The notes: generated by a model not told the origin, from the sequence alone. A stretch of 64,000 bases of DNA from JBEKTW01 sp049515655 (GCA_049515655.1 JBEKTW010000004.1:117185-181184), one strand, 5' to 3'; counted from the first letter of the stretch, positions 33,466 to 42,478 are shown. A program made the numbers and translations.

Positions 33466-33514
33466 AACAGCCGACAACCAAGAACCAAGAACCAATGACA
33501 AAGAACCAACAACC
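33466..33514. repeat. ACCAAGAACCAAGAACC word repeat upstream of the dCMP deaminase gene
   Basis: Short string of CAACCAAGAACCAAGAACCA, then ATGACAAAGAACCAACAACC, ending at the start codon of the next gene. Same word family as around 10012-10050 and 23790-23850. It occupies the place of the ribosome-binding site and leaves no clear Shine-Dalgarno sequence. Confidence 0.65.
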
Positions 33515-33970
33515 ATGAACGAAGAACGAATTGGCTGGCACGAATACTTCATGAACATCGCCGAACAGGTCGCGACACGGAGTACGTGCGGGAGAAAACA
33601 CATCGGCGCAGTCGTCGTGAGAGACAGAACGATTCTGTCCACCGGGTACAACGGCAGTATCCGCGGGGCGAAGCATTGCGACGAGATCGGACACGATATG
33701 GAAAACGAGCACTGTGTACGGACGGTTCATGCCGAAGCGAATGCGGTCGCCCAGGCGGCGAAACACGGAGTCGGAATTGACAATTCCGAAATCTATATTA
33801 CGGCTTCTCCTTGTCTCACCTGTTTTAAGTTGATTTCCAACGCCGGCATAGACACGGTCTATTACAAAGAATTTTACCGGGACGCGAGAATCGATGAATA
33901 TGCACGGGAAGCCAAGATCAAGCTTGTGTATATGGGCAACAAGAAGCGTCGACGTAGGAGGAAGAGATAA
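33515..33970 (+). CDS. dCMP deaminase (ComEB-like)
   Basis: Zinc deaminase that converts dCMP to dUMP for thymidylate synthesis. The zinc site is HAEANAVAQA with SPCLTCFKLI; CGRKHIGAVVV and TGYNGSIRGAKHC are typical of the dCMP/ComE branch. 151 residues, ending in a stretch of Lys/Arg (NKKRRRRRKR). I start at ATG 33515. The frame is open upstream, but that part is encoded by a word repeat. Confidence 0.92.
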   Translation: MNEERIGWHEYFMNIAEQVATRSTCGRKHIGAVVVRDRTILSTGYNGSIRGAKHCDEIGHDMENEHCVRTVHAEANAVAQAAKHGVGIDNSEIYITASPCLTCFKLISNAGIDTVYYKEFYRDARIDEYAREAKIKLVYMGNKKRRRRRKR

Positions 33971-34081
33971 CTCGTTCACGATTCTCCCTGCTCAACAAGG
34001 AACAATCTTGGGTTTCTATCACTCCACAAAGTGCAACATTTTTCTTGCTGTAAACGTACTATCGATGAAAGGAGATACAAC

Positions 34082-35713
34082 ATGCCCCTACATGAACTCA
34101 ACAGGAGAGATTTTATCAAATACCTCGCGAGCGGACTCTCCGTCGGAGTGCTTGATTGGAACTCTTTTCCGGTCGGCTCACAAAATGCAAAAAAGGAAAA
34201 CCAATACGATGCTATCATCATTGGTGCCGGACTCGGCGGATTGAGCTGCGGCGCGGCATTTGCCCGTCAGGGATTCAAGCCGCTGATCCTGGAACAACAC
34301 ACGAAGCCCGGCGGCTACGCAACGACATTCACTCGTGACGATTTTACGTTCGACGTATCTCTTCACTCTACAACTGTCGGAGAACGGAACGGTCTGCACA
34401 ATCTTATCCCTGGATTTCCGGAAATTGCTGACGTAGAGTTTGTGCCGCATCCCAATCTTTACAGAACGATTTTCCCCGACTATGATATTCGCGTACCGCA
34501 GAAGAATCTGCGTCAATACATAGACACGCTCATCGGATATTTCCCGGATGAGAAAGTGGGAATCGAGGGAATTTTTGAGGATATGAAAGGGCTCGCCGAC
34601 GATGTCGGAAAGATTTCAAGCGCCCGCGGTCAAATCAACATGCAGCAGTTTCCAGTTGATTATCCATACCTCTTTAAGACAGCCGGAAAGACGTGGGGAG
34701 ACTTGGTCAATGCTCGAATCAAAAATAACAAGTTGGCGGCAATCATTTCGTCCCAATGGGGATATTACGGTCTTCCCCCCTCGAAGTTGTCGCCATTCTA
34801 CTACGCTATTCCGACAATGGGTTACCTAGTCAATGGCGGCTACTATCCCATCGGGCGATCTCAAACGATAAGCGACGCCCTGTCAAAATTTGTTCAAGGT
34901 CACGGAGGGATGGTAAAGCTCGGTGCCCGGGTGAAAGAAATTTTGGTCAAAGATCATTCTGCCTACGGCGTCAAAACCGATTCCGGCGAGGAGTTTACTG
35001 CAAGGGTCGTCGTCTCCAATGCGAATGCACACGACACACTTACCAAAATGATTCATGAGGAGGAATTCCTCAGGGACTACCTTCAGAAGATGAACGCCTT
35101 CAGCGTCAGCTTGTCCTGCTTCCAGATCTTCCTTGGCTTGAAAGCCGACCTCGTCAAGAACGTTGGCATAAAAGACACAGAGATCTTCTACAATACCGGA
35201 TATGACCTTGAGGGAGACTATCAAAGAAGTGTCACCGCCGATGTTGAAAACGGCGGCTACGCCATTTCGCTCTACGACAATCTTTACAAGGAATACTCAC
35301 CAAAGGGGAAAAACACGGTCAACATTCTCGTCCTCCAGGGATTCGATCATTGGAAACAATTCGAGACCGATTACTTCAAAGACAACAAAGACGCCTATCG
35401 GGCAGAGAAAAAACGAATGGCAGACGTGTTGATCGAAAAGGTGGAAAAAACCTTGCTTCCCGGGCTTCGGGATGCAATCGAGGTCATGGAGATTGGTACA
35501 CCATTGACGAACGTGCGGTACACCGGTAACTATCGCGGCGCGATATATGGCTGGGACCAAACTGTGGATAACTCGGGTCAACGGAGGTTGCCGCACAAGA
35601 CCCCGGTGAAGAACCTGTATCTCGCCGGAGCCTGGACGAGACCCGGACATGGATACGGAGCAGTGATCCCGAGCGGGCTGGAATGTTTCGGTGAAATCAT
35701 GAAGGAATGGTAA
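34082..35713 (+). CDS. FAD-dependent oxidoreductase, phytoene desaturase/retinol saturase type
   Basis: 543-residue flavoprotein. A twin-arginine signal is visible at the start (LNRRDFIKYLASGLSVGVL), so it is probably exported folded. The dinucleotide-binding motif follows: IIIGAGLGGLSCGAAFARQG, ending in an acidic residue (LILEQH). The C-terminal FAD block is NLYLAGAWTRPGHGYGAVIPSG. Relatives in the CrtI/retinol saturase group desaturate or saturate polyenes. A Tat signal is unusual for CrtI and argues against simple carotenoid synthesis; the substrate is open. The start ATG has AAAGGAGAT 6-8 bases before it. Confidence 0.82.
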   Translation: MPLHELNRRDFIKYLASGLSVGVLDWNSFPVGSQNAKKENQYDAIIIGAGLGGLSCGAAFARQGFKPLILEQHTKPGGYATTFTRDDFTFDVSLHSTTVGERNGLHNLIPGFPEIADVEFVPHPNLYRTIFPDYDIRVPQKNLRQYIDTLIGYFPDEKVGIEGIFEDMKGLADDVGKISSARGQINMQQFPVDYPYLFKTAGKTWGDLVNARIKNNKLAAIISSQWGYYGLPPSKLSPFYYAIPTMGYLVNGGYYPIGRSQTISDALSKFVQGHGGMVKLGARVKEILVKDHSAYGVKTDSGEEFTARVVVSNANAHDTLTKMIHEEEFLRDYLQKMNAFSVSLSCFQIFLGLKADLVKNVGIKDTEIFYNTGYDLEGDYQRSVTADVENGGYAISLYDNLYKEYSPKGKNTVNILVLQGFDHWKQFETDYFKDNKDAYRAEKKRMADVLIEKVEKTLLPGLRDAIEVMEIGTPLTNVRYTGNYRGAIYGWDQTVDNSGQRRLPHKTPVKNLYLAGAWTRPGHGYGAVIPSGLECFGEIMKEW

Positions 35714-35723
35714 GCACCCTTGC

Positions 35724-35897
35724 GTAGAGTGCGGTTCGTAACCGCACCTCTCTCCGAAATGCGATTACCGCGATGTATCGGGGCACTCGCCCGCCCGTCC
35801 GATTACGAATCGGACTCTACGCCCCGCCTGTGGAGCGTGGTTCGTAACCGCACCTCTCTCAGAAATGCGATTACCCCGATGTATGGGGGCATTCTAC
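35724..35897. repeat. REP cluster A (GTAG-headed palindromes)
   Basis: Several short palindromes beginning, on one or the other strand, with GTAG: GTAGAGTGCGGTTCGTAACC at 35724 with stem GTGCGGTT/AACCGCAC; TCCGATTACGAATCGGA followed by CTCTAC in the opposite orientation; GGAGCGTGGTTCGTAACCGC; and a final unit ending CATTCTAC. They are arranged as head-to-head and tail-to-tail pairs, like BIMEs. The rest of the 287-base gap to the next gene (35898-36000) shows no clear signal. Confidence 0.8.
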
Positions 35898-36000
35898 ATC
35901 TTTGTTTTGCATCAAACTTGAATTATCGATATATTTTCACGCTTACACCGTCTTGAGAATATCACCGACCGAAGGCGTTTGAGGTCAATTTGGCTTACTG

Positions 36001-37008
36001 ATGGAACTTAAATCTCTCATATCATCCATCATTTCAGAAAACCCGTCTCCGGGCAGCATCAACGAGTTTATTTTCCTTTGTCGAAAGATCGCTCTTGTCC
36101 ATCTCAGGAGGAAGATCGGGAACGGTCACCTGTCTCTCGATTTCTTCCATACGACGCTCGGCGACCTTGCCCTCGACACAATTGCCGACCTGTTCAACCG
36201 GGGTGAACAGGGAGAGTTCATCCAGCTCCAGGCATATTTTGAAGGGTTTTCGATTGACGAAAGCTCCGAAGAGAATCTTCTTACCGACACCCGGCGACTG
36301 GTCTGCTCGCGGGTCAACCAAAACCTATTCCGCTTCTATCAAGAAATCGACCCCCTACTCGGCAAGATACTGCGAAACGTAAAGCTTGCCGTGGATGGGT
36401 TACAGAATTTTGTCGTCGTCGAACGATTCAATGAGCAGTGTATTGTTCCAAGTATGTGTGAGACCTTGGAACACCTACCGGCGATCGAGCGAACCGACCT
36501 TGACCAAGAGATGCAATTGCGTGCAAGTGGAACTGAAAGCATTCCATCATTATTGGCTAAATTGTCGCAGTACCTGCGCGAACAAACCGCGCGAAGCCGG
36601 ATTGTTTCGTTGATGGAAGTTGCAATCACTTTCCGGTCCGTGTACAGCAGTAAGCACGAGGGTGCCGTTGAAAAGTCGCATCAAGACGATCACATTGTTG
36701 AGAACGAAGCTCAAAAGATCATCGAATGCGTGTGCAGAAAGGCCAAAGACGAATTGCAGGAACGGTACGTGGGGAAACAAAAGGTGGGAACGGCGATGTA
36801 TGAGAACTATTTTAAAGTCATTGAGCAAACGATGGTCTCTCAGATAGTCGGTCGTGACGCTGAGGGCAATTCTCTTTTCGAAAGTTTACGGGCATTCGTT
36901 CCCGATCTGGCACGGGACGAGTACAACAAACAGCATAAGTCAAAGCTTGAATATCTTGCACGATTAACGCGCAGGAGAGTGACAGAGCAGTTGAAAAAGG
37001 ATTTTTGA
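36001..37008 (+). CDS. Hypothetical cytoplasmic protein, possible divergent sigma-like regulator
   Basis: 335 residues, no signal peptide or membrane segment, strongly helical. I do not recognise a family with certainty. It starts MELKSLISSIISENPSPGSI and ends with a basic helix (KSKLEYLARLTRRRVTEQLK). It is followed by a gene with an N-terminal zf-HC2 domain and one membrane span, the usual layout of an anti-sigma factor, and sigma-factor genes normally precede such genes. The two-gene context is the only reason for suggesting a sigma-like role; regions 2 and 4 of sigma-70 are not evident. Confidence 0.5.
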   Translation: MELKSLISSIISENPSPGSINEFIFLCRKIALVHLRRKIGNGHLSLDFFHTTLGDLALDTIADLFNRGEQGEFIQLQAYFEGFSIDESSEENLLTDTRRLVCSRVNQNLFRFYQEIDPLLGKILRNVKLAVDGLQNFVVVERFNEQCIVPSMCETLEHLPAIERTDLDQEMQLRASGTESIPSLLAKLSQYLREQTARSRIVSLMEVAITFRSVYSSKHEGAVEKSHQDDHIVENEAQKIIECVCRKAKDELQERYVGKQKVGTAMYENYFKVIEQTMVSQIVGRDAEGNSLFESLRAFVPDLARDEYNKQHKSKLEYLARLTRRRVTEQLKKDF

Positions 37009-37047
37009 TGTCCTTCGTGGCATTGCTTTGTGTCCTTTGTGGTTAAA
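37009..37047. repeat. CTTTGTGTCCTTTGTGGTTAAA word repeat
   Basis: Directly after the stop codon: TGTCCTTCGTGGCATTGC and TTTGTGTCCTTTGTGGTTAA units. A related CTTTGCGCCCTTTGCGTTTAAA element lies at 47680-47747. Confidence 0.55.
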
Positions 37048-37117
37048 TCTTCAGTGCCAAGCGCGCGAAAGCCGGATTCAGCAAACATTGCAGACTGACA
37101 CGATAACATGATAGACA

Positions 37118-38542
37118 ATGCACCATATCGATGAACATACGTTAGAATTGTACGTCCTTCAAGCCAAGGATGTGGAAGAGAAGCGGCAGGAGATTGAAGA
37201 TCATCTCGCCGAGTGCCATGGATGTCGACAGTTGGTGGAAGACATGAGCGCCTTTCACGCCGAACTGAAGGAAGAACTCAAGGAAGTTCCGAACTTCGAC
37301 ACCTCCAACGAAACGGCGCTTGTTCGACGGAATACTTTGCCCGTTCCGTTTTACGAGACGTATGCTCCGCCCGCTGTATACAGACCAACGACATTTGTTG
37401 GGAAATTCTTCTATTTCGCACGGAAACACCCGGTAGCGGCAGGCGCGGGGAGTTTCGCGACTCTTGGCCTGGTGGCAGCGGCGCTCTTTCTTACCATGAT
37501 AAGGCCGGCCAACCAGGGCAACCCAACACGCTGGCAGTATAATATTGCCTCTTCGACCATTGATATTTATGATGACCATTACACACTTCTCTGGCAAATC
37601 CCTTCACCGGATGTGAATAAAGAATTCAGAGACCAAGAAGGGCACTTCTCTCGCGCGATACTTGCTGACCTCGACGGCGACGGGAAAAATGAACTTATCA
37701 CAACTCACTGCTTAGCAGGAGATCAACTGGCTTCGACTTCATATGGTGGCAGTCTCCGAGCGATTGACATTGCCGCTAAGAAAGTAATCTGGAAAATTCA
37801 ATTCATCGATACTATCAATTATCTTAATCGACCGTATTCGCCGTATTACAGTCCTGGAGCGATTCTCGTCGACGAAGTTGGAGGGCGGGGAGAGAAGCAA
37901 ATATTCGTTGTTGTCCGCAATGTAAGCCGTTCCCCCAGTTTCATTGCACGGGTCGACTCAAAAGGAAACAAGCTTGGACAATACTGGCACTTCGGAGCTA
38001 TCTCTTCTCTCTATGCAGTTGATGTCAACGGTGACGGGCGCAACGAAATAATCGCCTGCGGCTCCAATGATACGCAAGACACAACTCAAGGTGAGTTCCC
38101 GATTGTTGCAGTTCTTGATCCCAGGAAGATTGTGGGAAAAGGTCGTTCGGTGGTTTGTCCCGGCTTGGACCTCCCGCCCTCAGACGCGGAAATTAACTAC
38201 ATCAAATTCCCAGACGCAGACATAAACGACGCGCTAAAACAGAATAGCTTTACGCTATTCATGTCCTTCGATGCTACCGACGTGCTTCAGTTTTATGTCG
38301 CCTCACGGCTTGTTGATGGCACGTACTGGTATATGCATTATTATTTCTCGAAACAGATGGCGCCCCTCTACGTCAAATCGGAAAATATGACTGACCGGGT
38401 GCACGCAAAATTGAAGAGTGAAGACAAAGTCACCGGCACAATTGATCAGGCATATCTCGAGAACCTTAAGAACGGCATCCGCTATTGGGATGGGAGAGAA
38501 TGGAGGAAGGAAGTTACGACGGTGAGGCATCCGCTGCCGTAG
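37118..38542 (+). CDS. zf-HC2 membrane protein with VCBS/FG-GAP-like extracytoplasmic part
   Basis: 474 residues. Residues 1-50 form a zf-HC2 anti-sigma-type zinc finger (EIEDHLAECHGCRQLVEDM). One membrane span lies at about 107-127 (GAGSFATLGLVAAALFLTMI). The outer part carries beta-propeller-like calcium motifs, LADLDGDGKNELI and AVDVNGDGRNEIIACG. This suggests a sensor whose cytoplasmic zinc finger holds a regulator, possibly the protein encoded just before it. The stop codon TAG (38540-38542) is part of the GTAG head of a REP element, so the C-terminus may have been altered by its insertion. Ligand unknown. Confidence 0.7.
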   Translation: MHHIDEHTLELYVLQAKDVEEKRQEIEDHLAECHGCRQLVEDMSAFHAELKEELKEVPNFDTSNETALVRRNTLPVPFYETYAPPAVYRPTTFVGKFFYFARKHPVAAGAGSFATLGLVAAALFLTMIRPANQGNPTRWQYNIASSTIDIYDDHYTLLWQIPSPDVNKEFRDQEGHFSRAILADLDGDGKNELITTHCLAGDQLASTSYGGSLRAIDIAAKKVIWKIQFIDTINYLNRPYSPYYSPGAILVDEVGGRGEKQIFVVVRNVSRSPSFIARVDSKGNKLGQYWHFGAISSLYAVDVNGDGRNEIIACGSNDTQDTTQGEFPIVAVLDPRKIVGKGRSVVCPGLDLPPSDAEINYIKFPDADINDALKQNSFTLFMSFDATDVLQFYVASRLVDGTYWYMHYYFSKQMAPLYVKSENMTDRVHAKLKSEDKVTGTIDQAYLENLKNGIRYWDGREWRKEVTTVRHPLP

Positions 38543-38617
38543 AGTGCGGTTCATTTTATCCGCCTCCGGCGGAAACCGCACCCTTGCTCTGGCGTGCGAT
38601 TGCAAATCGCACTCTAC
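38539..38617. repeat. REP cluster B, upstream of the RAYT gene
   Basis: A GTAG-headed unit at 38539 (GTAGAGTGCGGTTC...AACCGCACC, its loop enlarged by a CCGCCTCCGGCGG hairpin), then an inverted unit GTGCGATTGCAAATCGCACT followed by CTAC. A further degenerate copy lies in 38622-38655. Together with cluster C it brackets the transposase gene. Confidence 0.8.
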
Positions 38618-38667
38618 TGCGTGTACCGTATGATTGTGAATTGCATTTTACAGTCTTATATTTTCAC

Positions 38668-39198
38668 ATGCCAAGAAAAATTGCACGTCAACCTCCCCGT
38701 TATGCCGACGGGCACGGGCTTTTCTTTCTTACATTTTGCACCTATCATCGAGCTCCAATTCTTCACGACAAGGGAATTCCCGAATTGCTCATCCGGAGTT
38801 TTGAGTTTTATAGTAGCCGGCTGAAAGAATTGATTGCGTATACGATCATGCCGAATCATCTCCATCTCATTGTTGCTGTTGAAACCGTAGAGGAGGTTTC
38901 TTCCTTCCTGCGTGATTTCAAGAAGTACACTTCGAAGGAAATCAAACGATTGAAGGGGTTTTGACAGCCGCATGTTTGGCAAAGAGGAACGATGGATCAT
39001 TGCATTCGCTTCTCATGGGAGAATAAGGACTTCGAAAACCATCTCGGCTATCTTTTCTACAATTCATGGAAGCATCTACATATAGGCCCCAAAGACTTTC
39101 CCTATCATAATTTTGATTCGATGGTTAAGCGGGGCTGGCTTCATGAAGATATCATTGATTTTCCAGAATCCGAATTTCATTTCGAAATCTACGAGTAG
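38668..39198 (+). pseudogene. REP-associated tyrosine transposase (RAYT), broken by in-frame TGA
   Basis: Y1-transposase (HUH) family, TnpA_REP branch. The HUH motif is PNHLHLIV with H64 and H66. The start MPRKIARQPPRYADGHGLFF and FLTFCTYHRAP are typical. At codon 99 an in-frame TGA (38962-38964) interrupts the frame after RLKGF. The same frame then continues with QPHVWQRGTMDHCIRFSWE and the family's C-terminal helix HLGYLFYNSWKH to a TAG at 39196. The likely catalytic tyrosine (Y128 or Y131 by frame position) lies after the TGA, so the truncated product could not carry out strand transfer. The rest is well preserved, which means a recent mutation, a read-through codon or a sequencing error. 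REP palindromes flank both ends. Confidence 0.85.
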
Positions 39199-39358
39199 AG
39201 TGCGGTTCATAACTGCACCGTTCCGAGAAATGCGATTACAAATCGCATTCTACGCGCGGGCCCGTAGAGTGCGGTCCCCGACCGCACCTTGCGCTCTGCC
39301 GTGCGATTGTAAATCTCACTCTACGCAATGCCCGTAGTGGGCGGTTCACAACCGCCCC
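39195..39358. repeat. REP cluster C, downstream of the RAYT gene
   Basis: At least five units: GTAGAGTGCGGTTCATAACT (39195; its GTAG contains the transposase stop codon), the inverted AATGCGATTACAAATCGCAT ending in TCTAC, GTAGAGTGCGGTCCCCGACC, the inverted GTGCGATTGTAAATCTCACT ending in CTAC, and GTAGTGGGCGGTTCACAACC (39334). A degenerate unit follows. They alternate in orientation. The remainder of the gap to 39662 (39380-39650) shows nothing further recognisable. Confidence 0.85.
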
Positions 39359-39662
39359 TCCGAAATGCGCTTGCGAACCCGTCTGCCATCTTTTGGCCCC
39401 TGCCATTGTGGAACATCACTTGATGAATAGCGATGATAAAATCAACCAGCAGATAGTGGAATTTCCACCATTTAGTGGTGTATATTCCCCCAAACCTTCC
39501 GAAGAGCTTGCCCTGAACGAAGTGAAAGATCTACCTCCCCAGGGTTGACGGGAAAAAGAAGGGTTCTTCCCAGATTTTCAGCAAACCTTTCCAATTGTGA
39601 TGAGAATCAGAAGCAACACATCATAATCCACCAATCTATTAATTTCATGAAGAGAGGATAAC

Positions 39663-42272
39663 ATGAAGCAGGTTATCTTTTTCACAATTCTTGGCGTTTT
39701 GTTCCTTGCACAGTTTACAACGGCCCAAATTCCCACGGATAGTCTCGTTGCCTACTATCCTTTCAACGGTAATGCTAGCGATTCTAGCCCGAACGGTTTA
39801 AATGGAACAACAAATTCCGGAATTTCTTGGACATATGACCGGTTTGGGAATTCCAATGCTGCGGCAAATTTTGACGGGATATCCGGCGTTATCGATATTG
39901 CCGATAACAGCTTGATTGACTTAACCTCAAATTTTTCAATTGGTCTTTGGGCTAAACCTGCTACAGCACAAAATTGCATTATCGTCTCAAAGCACAGGCG
40001 CAGTACGAGCAATGATGGGACTTGGTTCATCCAAGTGGATTCCAAGAAATTTGAATTTACAAATTGGCCGGGATCAGGTCTTGTTTTATACGGAAAGGAC
40101 ACAACAACGGAAGTATCAGACAATTGGTGTTTTGTGTGCTTCACATTTGATAAATCTACAAACTCGTGGAGATTTTATATTAACGGTAAAGTGGATTCAA
40201 TGGGCATAAACACTTTTGTTATTCAAAATACAACTTACCCTCTTAGATTCGGGAACGAACAAAATCAAAATGGATCTTATTACTCAGGAGCACTCGACGA
40301 CATCCGCATCTACAAGCGTGCTCTGAGTGAATCTGAAATTCAAGCTCTTTATCACGAAGACGGATATGATCCCAGCCTTGTGGCCTACTACCCCTTCAAC
40401 GGCAATGCGAATGATGAGAGTGGGAAGGGAAACGATGGCACGCCAAGCGGTAATGTCATTTGGGTCACAAATCGGTTTGGCCAGGCATCAAGTGCGGCAA
40501 ATTTTGATGGAGATGTTTCAACGTTCATTTCAGCACCCACGACCATGTTTCCAACTGGTAATGCTGCACGGTCCATAAGCCTGTGGGTGAAGGCCGTAGA
40601 CTTTTCCCAAGCCGCAAACATTGCAGGGTGGGGGCAGAATTCTAGCAACAATCTGTGTTTCATATCGTGCTCTAATGTGCCGCCTGAGGCTTTTTCAAGA
40701 AAGATATTTCTTTGGGGCTATGATGATGATTTGCACACGAAGAGCTCATTCGGTGACAATCAATGGTATCATATCGTTTACACTCACGATGGCTTCACCA
40801 GTTCGTTTTTTATCAATGGCTCTCTTGATACATCACTTGCAATGAATTTCAGTACTTCGACTGGTTCCACCTTCTACGTGGGTTATCGACCGTCTACAAC
40901 TGAGCATGGACCATTTAATGGTGTGGTAGACGACATCCGCATCTACAGTCGCCCGCTGTCCGGGACAGAGATCAAGGCACTTTATCATGAAAATGGTTGG
41001 GGGACAATTCATGTGAACATGGATCAGTTCGTCACGCATGTCGGGGATACCGTAATGGTTTCCGTCAACGCTTCATTCCCGCAAGAAAAAACATACAGCT
41101 CGGCGGAACTTAGCTTTGGCGGCTTCCAACAGAACGGCTTGAGTTTTCTTGGGATTGATACGACGTCATCAATGATGAACAACAAGGATTGGCAAATCCA
41201 ACTCAACAATACGGACACACTGCTCATCACTGCCTCTGCCGGCGCTCAGGATGTTTCCGGGAGCGGCGTGTTGTTTAATCTGAAGTTTGCTGTCACCGGG
41301 AGTCCATGCACATTTGTCCCGATCACGATCACAAAAGCAGTCTTCAACACCGGTGCAGACTCAGTCGTGATAACGAGCGGCGGAGTAAACATCAAAGCGA
41401 TTCCTGTCTACGGCGATGTGGACGGAAATGGGCAGGTTCAAGCCTATGACGCTTCGTTGGTTCTGAAAGGCCTTGTCGGCATTGATACGTTGGGTTGTCA
41501 GGCCCTCGCGAATGCCATTGTCAACTGCGACACCGCATTATCTGCGTACGATGCGACCCTGATTCTCCAAAACGTCGTAGGTCTGGTTACATTGCCGCAC
41601 TGCGTCTCTGCCCTGGCATCCGGCACACTCACCGCTGAGAACGTAGCCTCAGCCGGTGGGGGATTTGTTGACGTACCTCTGGTTCTCAGCAACGGGAGCA
41701 ATATATTTTCATTTGAGGGGGAAATATCCTACGACATAAGTCGCCTCGAGTTCAAAAGTATCACCTGGGCACCGACCTTGAATTCATTCAGTCCAATCTA
41801 CAAAGACAACGTGGGAATCGTCAAATTCGCCGGTGCCAATTCTCAGGAGGACGGTCATACCGGAATCTTTGCGACCCTGCACTTCAAATTCAAGTATCAA
41901 GGTGCCACAGACACGGTCAAAGTTAGGAATCTTCGTTGGAATGGAAAACCGGCAAACACCTATCTGCGGATCCCCATGGATGTTCCGAGTACTGGCAAAG
42001 CACTTCCGAAGGAATTCCGACTTGAGCAAAACTACCCCAACCCCTTCAACCCGGCAACATCAATTCGCTTTGCGCTGCCGAAGTCGAGCTATGTAACGCT
42101 CAAGGTTTTCAATCTCCTGGGACAGGAAGTGGGAGCCCTCGTGAACGGAGAATTGCAGGCGGGTTATCACGATGTTACGTGGGATGCGAGCAAGATGCCA
42201 AGCGGGATGTATTTCTATCGGATCCAGGCAGGCAGGTTTGTTGAAACGAAAAAGCTCTTGCTAATGAAATGA
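39663..42272 (+). CDS. T9SS surface protein with two LamG, cohesin-like and dockerin-like parts
   Basis: 869 residues. Signal peptide (VIFFTILGVLFLAQFTTAQ). Two LamG/concanavalin-like domains of the 'SLVAYYPFNGNA' type (about 25-225 and 238-440), each ending DDIRIY.RxLSxxEIxALYHE. A first cohesin-like beta domain covers about 447-575. A dockerin-like calcium repeat pair covers about 580-650 (GDVDGNGQVQAYDASLVLKG; ALSAYDATLILQ). A second cohesin-like domain covers about 655-770. The type IX sorting domain starts near 783 (QNYPNPFNPATSIRF, ending RFVETKKLLLMK). Probably a cell-surface adhesin or carbohydrate-binding scaffold. Having dockerin and cohesin parts in one chain would allow self-association. 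Start ATG with AGAGGA upstream. Confidence 0.85.
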   Translation: MKQVIFFTILGVLFLAQFTTAQIPTDSLVAYYPFNGNASDSSPNGLNGTTNSGISWTYDRFGNSNAAANFDGISGVIDIADNSLIDLTSNFSIGLWAKPATAQNCIIVSKHRRSTSNDGTWFIQVDSKKFEFTNWPGSGLVLYGKDTTTEVSDNWCFVCFTFDKSTNSWRFYINGKVDSMGINTFVIQNTTYPLRFGNEQNQNGSYYSGALDDIRIYKRALSESEIQALYHEDGYDPSLVAYYPFNGNANDESGKGNDGTPSGNVIWVTNRFGQASSAANFDGDVSTFISAPTTMFPTGNAARSISLWVKAVDFSQAANIAGWGQNSSNNLCFISCSNVPPEAFSRKIFLWGYDDDLHTKSSFGDNQWYHIVYTHDGFTSSFFINGSLDTSLAMNFSTSTGSTFYVGYRPSTTEHGPFNGVVDDIRIYSRPLSGTEIKALYHENGWGTIHVNMDQFVTHVGDTVMVSVNASFPQEKTYSSAELSFGGFQQNGLSFLGIDTTSSMMNNKDWQIQLNNTDTLLITASAGAQDVSGSGVLFNLKFAVTGSPCTFVPITITKAVFNTGADSVVITSGGVNIKAIPVYGDVDGNGQVQAYDASLVLKGLVGIDTLGCQALANAIVNCDTALSAYDATLILQNVVGLVTLPHCVSALASGTLTAENVASAGGGFVDVPLVLSNGSNIFSFEGEISYDISRLEFKSITWAPTLNSFSPIYKDNVGIVKFAGANSQEDGHTGIFATLHFKFKYQGATDTVKVRNLRWNGKPANTYLRIPMDVPSTGKALPKEFRLEQNYPNPFNPATSIRFALPKSSYVTLKVFNLLGQEVGALVNGELQAGYHDVTWDASKMPSGMYFYRIQAGRFVETKKLLLMK

Positions 42273-42322
42273 GATAGGCGAATTCCGCAGTCGTCCGGTC
42301 GAGAGACGGGATATCTTTTCTG

Positions 42323-42345
42323 TCCGATTACGAATCGGACTCTAC
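42323..42345. repeat. Single REP unit D
   Basis: TCCGATTACGAATCGGACTC followed by TAC: one inverted GTAG-headed unit between two convergent genes. Confidence 0.7.
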
Positions 42346-42384
42346 GGCAAGGATTTCGGCGGAAAGAACACACGACAGGAGGAA

Positions 42385-42419
42385 AACAGAGCGTCCATCG
42401 ATGACGTGGGCGCTCTGTT
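42385..42419. terminator. Hairpin between convergent genes
   Basis: Stem AACAGAGCG (42385-42393) with CGCTCTGTT (42411-42419), extended inward by TCCA/TGGG. It lies between the ends of the surface-protein gene and the aldehyde dehydrogenase gene, so it may terminate both. No long U-run. Confidence 0.5.
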
Positions 42420-42478
42420 GTTCAGAACTTCGATATCTGGCGATGAACCGGCACAGATAGATGTCGAAGTTCTACACG

